Source: an uncultured Actinomyces sp. (lineage in GTDB: Bacteria; Actinomycetota; Actinomycetes; Actinomycetales; Actinomycetaceae). From it: a stretch of 5,206 bases of DNA. The notes under the pieces were generated by a model, which was not told where the DNA came from, made no database searches, and was given only the letters and a program-made list of their open reading frames with translations. Shown piece after piece: positions 1 to 4,570 of this stretch; position 1 is the first letter of the stretch, and each line of letters opens with the position of its first letter. Location: positions 1-5,206 of the forward strand of contig CAJZFF010000175.1 of NCBI GenBank assembly GCA_915069725.1, read 5' to 3'. Made by a program: the position numbers and the translations under genes.

Positions 1-27
1 GTCTCCGCCGCAGCCAGGTGCTTGACC

Positions 28-64
28 CTGACGGTCGCCGGCCCTCGTGGCCGGCGACCGTCAG
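28..64 (-). terminator. Strong hairpin at the end of the kinase gene, probable terminator
   Basis: Bases 28-43 (CTGACGGTCGCCGGCC) and 49-64 are perfect reverse complements, giving a 16-bp GC-rich stem with a 5-base loop (44-48, CTCGT). The second arm overlaps the histidine kinase stop codon (61-63), so the hairpin forms right at the end of the regulator-kinase transcript. No U-tract follows on the minus strand (bases 27 to 1 read as mixed sequence). U-less hairpin terminators are common in high-GC actinobacteria, so termination is a reasonable inference. Because the stem is symmetric it could also stop transcription arriving from a gene left of the window. Bases 1-27 show nothing else recognisable. 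Confidence 0.75.
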
Positions 65-1344
65 TCGTTGGAGCCGGCTGCGCCCGAGTCGTCCTCAGCC
101 CCTCCCACCGGCAGCTCGAGGACGGCCGTCAGCCCGCCGTCGGGGTTGGCGCTCAGACGCAGCTCGCCGCCGTGTGCGGTGGCCACCGCCGTCACGATGG
201 CCAGGCCCAGTCCGTGCCCGGAGCCCCGGGTCCGTCCCCGTCCCTCGCCGCGCACGAAGGGCTCGCGCAGGGACTCCACGCTGTCGGCCGCCACGACGGG
301 GCCCTCGTTGCGGATCGTCAGGCGCACGCCGTCGTCCAGACGCGCCATGCCCACGGTGATGCGGCCGCCGTCAACGTTGTAGCGGGCCGCATTGCGCAGC
401 AGGTTGGAGACGCTCTGGCGCAGCAGCACCGGATCCCCGGGGACCCGGGCGGGCAGCAGGTGGGTGGAGACGTGAAGGTGGCGCTCAGCGACCTCCGGAG
501 CGATGAGGCCCAGGGCGTCACGGACCGTGGCCTCCATGTCCACGTCCTCGTGGGCCAGCTTGCCGGACTGGGCGTCGGCCAGGTCCAGCAGGGCGTCGAT
601 CGTCTCCCGGTTGGCGCGGTTGGTCTCCAGGACCCGGGTCAGTACCCGGCGCAGGTCCTCAGCCGAGGCCTGCGGGTCGGACAGGGCGACGTCGATCATC
701 GTCTGCGTGGTGGCCAGGGGAGTGCGCAGCTCGTGGGAGGCGTTGGCCGCGAACCGGCGGTGGACGGAGAAGGACCGCTCCAGGGAGGCCAGCATGTTGT
801 CGAAGGTGTCCGCCAGGTCGTGGATCTCGTCGCGAGGGCCGGACAGGTCCAGCCGCTGGCTGAGGTCGCCCGAGGCGGCGCGCTTGGCCGCCGCATTCAT
901 CGAGGACAGCGGCTGCAGCATCCGCCCTGCCAGAATCCAGCCGACGGTCCCGGAGAGCACCACGAGCAGCGCCAGCGCGCCGACGGCCGAGCGCATGATG
1001 CTGCTGAGCAGATCGAACAGGTTCGTGTCCACCTTGGCGGCCTCGCCGACCTGCGAGACCGGCACGGCGGCGGTCTGCCCGACCGGGTCGCCGATCTGGA
1101 TGCTCAGCGTGACGTAGCGCGTGTAGAAGTAGACCAGGGCGATGAGGACCACGCCGGCGGCCGTCACCATCCCGGCGTAGGTCAGGGTCAGGCGGGCCCG
1201 GATACTCAGGTGCTGAGCGCGACGCAACCGCTCCTTGCGACCCGGCCGGGCGACACGGGCGACATGGGCCTCACTGGCCTCACTGTCGGCGCCGTGCTGT
1301 GCCGCGTCGTCGGCCCGGGTCCCCGCAGCCGCCTGCCCGCTCAT
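61..1344 (-). CDS. Two-component sensor histidine kinase (HAMP/HisKA/HATPase, CutS-like)
   Basis: A 427-aa membrane sensor kinase that should autophosphorylate on histidine and pass the phosphate to the adjacent response regulator. A polar N-terminal tail (1-45) precedes TM1 (about 53-75), a short extracytoplasmic loop (about 76-116) and TM2 (about 117-140). HAMP follows (about 138-190), running from RMLQPLSSM through RDEIHDLADTFDNML. The H-box FAANASHELRTPL (198-210) puts the phosphorylated residue at His204. The N-box is NLLRNAARYN (314-323) and the G2 box is GSGHGLGLAIV (374-384). The G1 position reads RNEGPVV (345-351), where many kinases have D-x-G. The start ATG overlaps the regulator stop codon as ATGA (1341-1344), so translation is probably coupled. 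TM1 and its flank (SIRARLTLTYAGM) recall actinobacterial CutS-type kinases. The signal cannot be read from the sequence, and the sensor loop contains no cysteine. Confidence 0.95.
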   Translation of the reverse strand: MSGQAAAGTRADDAAQHGADSEASEAHVARVARPGRKERLRRAQHLSIRARLTLTYAGMVTAAGVVLIALVYFYTRYVTLSIQIGDPVGQTAAVPVSQVGEAAKVDTNLFDLLSSIMRSAVGALALLVVLSGTVGWILAGRMLQPLSSMNAAAKRAASGDLSQRLDLSGPRDEIHDLADTFDNMLASLERSFSVHRRFAANASHELRTPLATTQTMIDVALSDPQASAEDLRRVLTRVLETNRANRETIDALLDLADAQSGKLAHEDVDMEATVRDALGLIAPEVAERHLHVSTHLLPARVPGDPVLLRQSVSNLLRNAARYNVDGGRITVGMARLDDGVRLTIRNEGPVVAADSVESLREPFVRGEGRGRTRGSGHGLGLAIVTAVATAHGGELRLSANPDGGLTAVLELPVGGAEDDSGAAGSND

Positions 1345-2000
1345 GCGCTGAACCTGTAGCCCGCGCCGGGGACCGTCTGGATCACGCGCGGCTCACCGAG
1401 CTTGCGACGCAGGTGGGAGATCGTCACCCGCGTGGAGTTGGTGAAGGGGTCGGCGTTGGCGTCCCAGGCCTTCTCCAAAAGCGTCTCGGCGCTGAGGACC
1501 CCGCCCTCGGCCTCCATGAGGACCTGAAGGACCGCGAACTCCTTGGGGCTGAGGTGAATGAAGTGCCCGTCGCGGTAGACCTCCCGGCGGAAGGGGTCCA
1601 GGCGCACCCCGTGGGCCTCGATGACCGGGGTGCGCGCCGGCTGGCTGCGTCGCCCCAGGGCCCGCAGCCGGGCCACCAGCTCGGGGAACTCGAAGGGCTT
1701 GGTGAGGTAGTCGTCCGCCCCCAGCTCGAAGCCGCCCACGCGCGCGTCCAGCGTCCGAGACGCGGTGAGCATGAGGACCCGCGTGCTGGGGTGGTCGCGC
1801 ACCACCCGCCGGCAGACCTCGTCGCCGTGGACCACGGGCAGGTCCCGGTCCAGGACGATGATGTCGTAGTCGTTGACCGACACCTGCTCCAGGGCGCTGG
1901 CCCCGTCGCCGACGACGTCCACGGCCATCGCCTCACGCCGCAGCCCAGTGGCGATGGCCTCAGCCAGGTACTCCTCATCCTCCACGACGAGCACGCGCAT
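1341..2000 (-). CDS. OmpR/PhoB-family response regulator (CutR-like)
   Basis: A 219-aa DNA-binding response regulator, the partner of the kinase that follows it. The receiver domain (1-115) begins MRVLVVEDEEYL and has the acidic pair E7/D8, phospho-acceptor Asp51 in VLDRDLP, Thr79 in LMLTAS and Lys101 in LTKPF. The winged-helix domain (about 125-219) contains LSPKEFAVLQVLM, a recognition-helix region RVTISHLRRKLG and the usual ending VPGAGYRFSA. The start at 2000 is chosen over an in-frame ATG at 2312. The domain begins exactly there, a good ribosome binding site AAGGAGG lies 7 bases upstream, and the longer frame would run through the divergent promoter region and the opposing lipoprotein gene. 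The VLDRDLP-VHGDEVC stretch is typical of actinobacterial CutR-type regulators, as I recall the family. It probably controls the divergent exporter operon (inferred from position). Confidence 0.95.
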   Translation of the reverse strand: MRVLVVEDEEYLAEAIATGLRREAMAVDVVGDGASALEQVSVNDYDIIVLDRDLPVVHGDEVCRRVVRDHPSTRVLMLTASRTLDARVGGFELGADDYLTKPFEFPELVARLRALGRRSQPARTPVIEAHGVRLDPFRREVYRDGHFIHLSPKEFAVLQVLMEAEGGVLSAETLLEKAWDANADPFTNSTRVTISHLRRKLGEPRVIQTVPGAGYRFSA

Positions 2001-2007
2001 CGCCCTG

Positions 2008-2014
2008 CCTCCTT
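2008..2014 (-). promoter_or_regulatory. Ribosome binding site deciding the regulator start
   Basis: On the minus strand this reads AAGGAGG, 7 bases before the ATG at 2000. It is a near-perfect Shine-Dalgarno sequence and sets the start of the response regulator at 2000. Confidence 0.85.
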
Positions 2015-2030
2015 CACTGTGGATTCTTTC

Positions 2031-2054
2031 GGCTGGTCCCTCAGCGAACCAGCC
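2031..2054 (-). promoter_or_regulatory. Inverted repeat in the regulator leader
   Basis: GGCTGGT (2031-2037) and ACCAGCC (2048-2054) form a 7-bp perfect inverted repeat with a 10-base loop. It sits in what should be the 5' leader of the regulator-kinase mRNA, about 17 bases before the ribosome binding site. It could be a leader hairpin or a protein-binding site. A 7-bp repeat in such GC-rich DNA can also arise by chance. Confidence 0.35.
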
Positions 2055-2057
2055 CCC

Positions 2058-2101
2058 GTGTTGCCACAACATAAGCGAATTTATGAACCCCGTGGCAACA
2101 C
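2058..2101. promoter_or_regulatory. Divergent promoter/operator region with a perfect 10-bp inverted repeat
   Basis: GTGTTGCCAC (2058-2067) and GTGGCAACAC (2092-2101) are exact reverse complements. They enclose 24 bases (2068-2091) whose first 20 (2068-2087) are the most AT-rich stretch of the 178-bp gap between the two divergent operons. A second, nested repeat, CATAA (2070-2074) and TTATG (2081-2085), has a slightly different centre. The arms contain TTGCCA on both strands, which could serve as -35 elements. Weak -10-like hexamers (TATGAA at 2082-2087 on plus, and a TTATGT/TATGTT on minus) lie at poor to acceptable spacing. I read this as the shared promoter and operator region of both operons. 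The most likely binding protein is the neighbouring response regulator, although OmpR-family sites are more often direct repeats. The rest of the gap (2102-2162) shows nothing I can name. Confidence 0.55.
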
Positions 2102-2178
2102 CGCTCCCGGTTGGCTGTTCCCCGAACGAACGGACGCCACCGCGCCCCGACCCACGTAAGCCGAAAGGACCCTCTCCC

Positions 2179-2646
2179 ATGAAGCAGCCCCTCAACACCC
2201 GGATCCTCACCCGCGTTGCCACGGTGCTGACCTGCGCCGTGTGCGCCGTCGGCCTCATGACCGGATGCTCCCAGGGCTCGAAGGCGGACTCGGCCGCCTC
2301 CGCCTCCGCCACCAGCGGGGACGACTACCTGCTCAAGATGGCCAAGTGCATGCGCGACAAGGGCATCGACGTCTCCGACCCCGACGCCAACGGCAACGTG
2401 CAGTTCCCCGACACCGAGGCCGCCACCAAGGCCGCCCAGGAGTGCGAGCAGATCGTCGGCCCCGCCCCCGGCACCGAGGACCTCGCCAAGCCCGAGACGC
2501 AGCAGGACCTGGTCAAGGCCGCCGAGTGCCTGCGCAAGGAGGGCTACGACGTGCCCGACCCCGAGGCCGGCAAGGGCATCCAGATCAACGGTGACATCCC
2601 CCAGGACGTCATGAACAAGTGCTTCTCCCAGGTCGGGGGCAAGTGA
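2179..2646 (+). CDS. Small lipoprotein with an internal duplication and paired cysteines
   Basis: A 155-aa exported lipoprotein of unknown function. The N-terminus has positive charges (K2, R8, R12), a hydrophobic core (about 13-26) and a lipobox LMTGC with the lipidated residue at Cys30. A Ser/Ala-rich tether (31-47) follows. The mature part is two copies of one unit: LLKMAKCMRDKGIDVSDPD (51-69) ending in AAQECEQIVG (85-94), and LVKAAECLRKEGYDVPDPE (111-129) ending in VMNKCFSQVGG (144-154). Each copy has two cysteines with nearly equal spacing (C57/C89 and C117/C148). The ATG is preceded by GAAAGGA (2163-2169) at 9 bases. Similar 'KCM-R--G--DFPDP' proteins are, as I recall, common in actinobacteria beside HlyD-like and ABC exporter genes. 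A role as an extracytoplasmic partner of the downstream exporter is inferred from this location. Confidence 0.88.
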   Translation: MKQPLNTRILTRVATVLTCAVCAVGLMTGCSQGSKADSAASASATSGDDYLLKMAKCMRDKGIDVSDPDANGNVQFPDTEAATKAAQECEQIVGPAPGTEDLAKPETQQDLVKAAECLRKEGYDVPDPEAGKGIQINGDIPQDVMNKCFSQVGGK

Positions 2647-2650
2647 CACC

Positions 2651-2666
2651 GCGCCCTTGCGGGCGC
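2651..2666 (+). promoter_or_regulatory. Short intercistronic hairpin
   Basis: GCGCCC (2651-2656), loop TTGC and GGGCGC (2661-2666) form a perfect 6-bp stem that begins 5 bases after the lipoprotein stop codon. No T-run follows. It could attenuate transcription or protect the upstream mRNA, lowering expression of the adaptor and ATPase relative to the lipoprotein. It is short for a terminator. The rest of the 83-base gap to the adaptor shows only a weak second stem (2686-2698) and no strong ribosome binding site. Confidence 0.4.
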
Positions 2667-2729
2667 CACCAGACCACAGGCTCGCGCGGCCAGGCCGCCG
2701 CGTAGACACACACTCAGACAGGCAGACAC

Positions 2730-3905
2730 ATGGATCAGACCACCACCTCCACGCAGGACGACGACGGCTCGACCGGCACCGCGGACAAGCCGGGCACGGC
2801 CCACCGCACCCGACGCCGGGCCTTCCTGGCCATGGGGGCCGCCGCGATCCTGGCGGCGGGCGCTGGTGCGGGCGCCTTCGCCTCCAGGTCGGGCCCCTTC
2901 GCGGCCAAGGCCAAGCCGACGACGTCGACCTTCAGCGGCGCCACCGATACTGTCACCAAGGGCGACCTCCAGGGGCAGACCTCGGTGTCGGGGACCCTGC
3001 GCTACTCCGACTCTCGCAAGTTCAAGTCGGGCTTCGAGGGCGTTCTCATCCAGGTGCCGGCCTCCGGGGCCGTCCTGACCCAGGGTGACGTCCTCTACCG
3101 CACCGGCAACGAGACCGCCTACCTCATGCGCGGCAACCTGCCCGCCTGGCGCAGCTTCGAGGCCGGCATGGAGGACGGCGAGGACATCCGCCAGCTCGAG
3201 ACGGCCCTGCGGGACCTGGGGTACTTCGACTACGAGCCCGACGACCACTTCAGCTGGGCCACCACCAGCGCCATCCTGAAGTGGCAGAAGGACCTGGACC
3301 TGCCCCGGACCGGGACCCTCCCACTGGGACGGATCGTCTTCACCCCCGGGGACCTGCGCGTGGGGACGGTCACCGCCCGGGTGGGGGACCGCATCGCCGC
3401 CGACGCCGAGCTCTTCGACGTCACCTCCACCACCCAGGTGGTCGACGCCAACATCAAGCTCTCCGACCAGAAGCTCGCCGTCGTCGGCACCGCCGTGACC
3501 ATCAAGCTGCCCGACGCCAAGAAGACCGCCGGGAAGATCACCTCCGTGGGCACCCCCACCGAGAAGTCCTCCGGCTCCGGGTCCGGCGCCGGCTCCGGCT
3601 CGGGTGAGTCCAAGGAGCGGGTCATCCCCATCACCGTTACCCTCACCGACGCCTCGGCGACCACCAACTTCCAGGAGGTCTCCGTCACCGTCGACCTGCC
3701 CAGCGAGAAGCGCACGGGCGTTCTGTCGGTGCCGGTCGGGGCCCTGCTGGCCCTGAGCGCCGACCAGTACGGCGTCGAGATCGTCGAGGCCGGCGGCACC
3801 ACCCGCAAGGTGCCGGTCACCATCGGGCTGTTCGCCGGCGGGCGCGTGGAGATCTCCGGTAAGGACATCTCCGAGGGACAGCGAGTGGTGGTGCCGCAGA
3901 CATGA
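2730..3905 (+). CDS. HlyD/MacA-like efflux adaptor with inserted peptidoglycan-binding domain
   Basis: A 391-aa membrane-anchored extracytoplasmic adaptor of the ABC exporter encoded next to it. A polar cytoplasmic tail (1-25) leads to a hydrophobic segment (31-50) preceded by RRRAFLA (28-34). After it come half of a lipoyl/barrel-sandwich domain (about 73-135, with SVSGTL and PASGAVLTQGDVLYR), a PG_binding_1-like domain (about 150-203: DIRQLETALRDLGYF through AILKWQKDLDLPRTG) and the returning half (about 205-235). A beta-barrel (about 236-330) is split by a Ser/Gly linker (280-293). The C-terminal domain contains VLSVPVGALLAL and ends EGQRVVVPQT. In the sequence order, the peptidoglycan domain occupies the place where MacA-type adaptors have a coiled-coil hairpin. 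It may anchor the pump to the cell wall (inferred). The ribosome binding site is weak (GACAGG region), and its stop overlaps the ATPase start by ATGA (3902-3905). Confidence 0.9.
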   Translation: MDQTTTSTQDDDGSTGTADKPGTAHRTRRRAFLAMGAAAILAAGAGAGAFASRSGPFAAKAKPTTSTFSGATDTVTKGDLQGQTSVSGTLRYSDSRKFKSGFEGVLIQVPASGAVLTQGDVLYRTGNETAYLMRGNLPAWRSFEAGMEDGEDIRQLETALRDLGYFDYEPDDHFSWATTSAILKWQKDLDLPRTGTLPLGRIVFTPGDLRVGTVTARVGDRIAADAELFDVTSTTQVVDANIKLSDQKLAVVGTAVTIKLPDAKKTAGKITSVGTPTEKSSGSGSGAGSGSGESKERVIPITVTLTDASATTNFQEVSVTVDLPSEKRTGVLSVPVGALLALSADQYGVEIVEAGGTTRKVPVTIGLFAGGRVEISGKDISEGQRVVVPQT

Positions 3906-4570
3906 GCCGCATCCTGTCCCTGCGCGACGTGAAGCGCACCTACGGTGAGCCGCCCGTGGCCGCCTGCGCGGGCGTGAGCCTGGAGATCGACGACGGCGAG
4001 TTCGTCGCCATCGTCGGCCCCTCCGGCTCGGGCAAGTCCACGCTCCTCAACCTCATCGGCACCCTGGATCGGCCCAGCTCCGGCACCGTCGAGATCGACG
4101 GCGTCGACGTCGGCTCCCTGTCCGACGCCAAGCTCTCGGCCCTGCGGGCCAGCCGCATCGGCTTCGTCTTCCAGCAGTTCCACCTGGCAGACGGCGTCAA
4201 CGCGGTCGACAACGTCGCTGACGGCCTGCTCTACAGCGGGATCCCCCGCTCCGAGCGGCGCCGGCGCGCCAGGGCCGCCCTGGAGCGCGTCGGCCTGGCC
4301 CACCGGCTCGACCACCGCCCCCACCAGATGAGCGGCGGCGAGCGTCAGCGGGTGGCCATCGCGCGGGCCGTCGTCGGCGAGCCCCCGCTGCTGCTGGCCG
4401 ACGAGCCCACGGCCCACCTGGACAGCGAAACCGCCGATCAGGTCGCCGAGTCTCTGGTGACGCTGGCCCGGGGCCGCACGCTGATCGTGGCCACCCATGA
4501 TCCTCGACTGGCTGCGCGCATGGACCGTGTCGTGCAGCTGCCCGCCCCGGATCCGGAGGCCGCAGCATGA
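3902..4570 (+). CDS. ABC transporter ATPase: MacB/LolD-type body with CydD-like tail (probable chimera)
   Basis: A 222-aa ATP-binding subunit. Residues 1 to about 165 are a typical MacB/LolD/FtsE-class ATPase that would energise export with the adjacent adaptor. They include Walker A GPSGSGKST (39-47), Q-loop VFQQFHL (89-95), signature MSGGERQRVAIARA (143-156) and the start of Walker B LLLADE (163-168). Residues after about 174 (SETADQVAESL, LARGRTLIVATHD with H-loop His199, then LAARMDRVVQL) read like the end of CydD, the cysteine/glutathione exporter subunit. Codon use changes in the same place: one GAT in 13 Asp codons up to D174, then three in four. The only GAA codon I noticed in this gene is in the tail, and CAT replaces CAC. 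The stop overlaps the cydC start as ATGA, the usual cydD-cydC arrangement. All catalytic motifs are present, so the fusion could fold. The alternative is an intact, slightly unusual MacB-type ATPase. Confidence 0.85.
   Translation: MSRILSLRDVKRTYGEPPVAACAGVSLEIDDGEFVAIVGPSGSGKSTLLNLIGTLDRPSSGTVEIDGVDVGSLSDAKLSALRASRIGFVFQQFHLADGVNAVDNVADGLLYSGIPRSERRRRARAALERVGLAHRLDHRPHQMSGGERQRVAIARAVVGEPPLLLADEPTAHLDSETADQVAESLVTLARGRTLIVATHDPRLAARMDRVVQLPAPDPEAAA
4391..4427 (+). other. Putative chimeric junction inside Walker B/D-loop
   Basis: This stretch encodes LLADEPTAHLDS. The motif DEPTAHLD is shared by CydD proteins and, as I recall, by some actinobacterial MacB-type ATPases. Upstream, the reading frame has adaptor-like codon use and MacB-type protein sequence. 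Downstream, from the GAA codon at 4427, it has cydC-like codon use and a CydD-type tail. About 24-30 bases of shared sequence here would be enough for a template switch, a k-mer-driven assembly join, or a genuine short-homology recombination. The exact breakpoint cannot be placed within the shared motif. Confidence 0.65.
4555..4559 (+). promoter_or_regulatory. Ribosome binding site for cydC
   Basis: GGAGG lies inside the end of the upstream ATPase/CydD frame, 7 bases before the ATG at 4567. It supports this start over the in-frame ATG at 4642, which has a weaker AAGGA (4633-4637) only 4 bases away. Confidence 0.75.

Noticed and set aside
22..1359. Long plus-strand open frame (445 codons) opposite the histidine kinase
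   Set aside because: It is antisense to a kinase with all diagnostic boxes. High GC with G/C third positions makes long antisense frames common, and the translation has no recognisable domain.
2117..2127. GTTC-CCC-GAAC as a LexA-type SOS box
   Set aside because: The half-sites are in the wrong order and spacing for the actinobacterial GAAC-N4-GTTC operator.
2001..2312. Extended N-terminus of the response regulator from an ATG at 2312
   Set aside because: The extra 104 residues cross the divergent promoter region and the opposite lipoprotein gene. The receiver domain and a strong ribosome binding site define the start at 2000.
2686..2698. Second hairpin between lipoprotein and adaptor
   Set aside because: It has only a 5-bp stem with a 3-base loop in GC-rich DNA, with no T-run, and is likely chance.
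2041..2709. Minus-strand Gly/Leu/Val-rich open frame of 222 codons
   Set aside because: It is a shadow of the lipoprotein gene and promoter region, with low-complexity translation and no domain.
3230..4498. Minus-strand open frame of 422 codons opposite the adaptor and ATPase
   Set aside because: It spans two real genes on the other strand and has no coherent protein features.
4380..4570. Insertion sequence, integrase site or att repeat as the cause of the junction
   Set aside because: No terminal inverted repeats, target duplication or transposase frame was seen near the join. The only shared feature is the conserved ABC motif itself.
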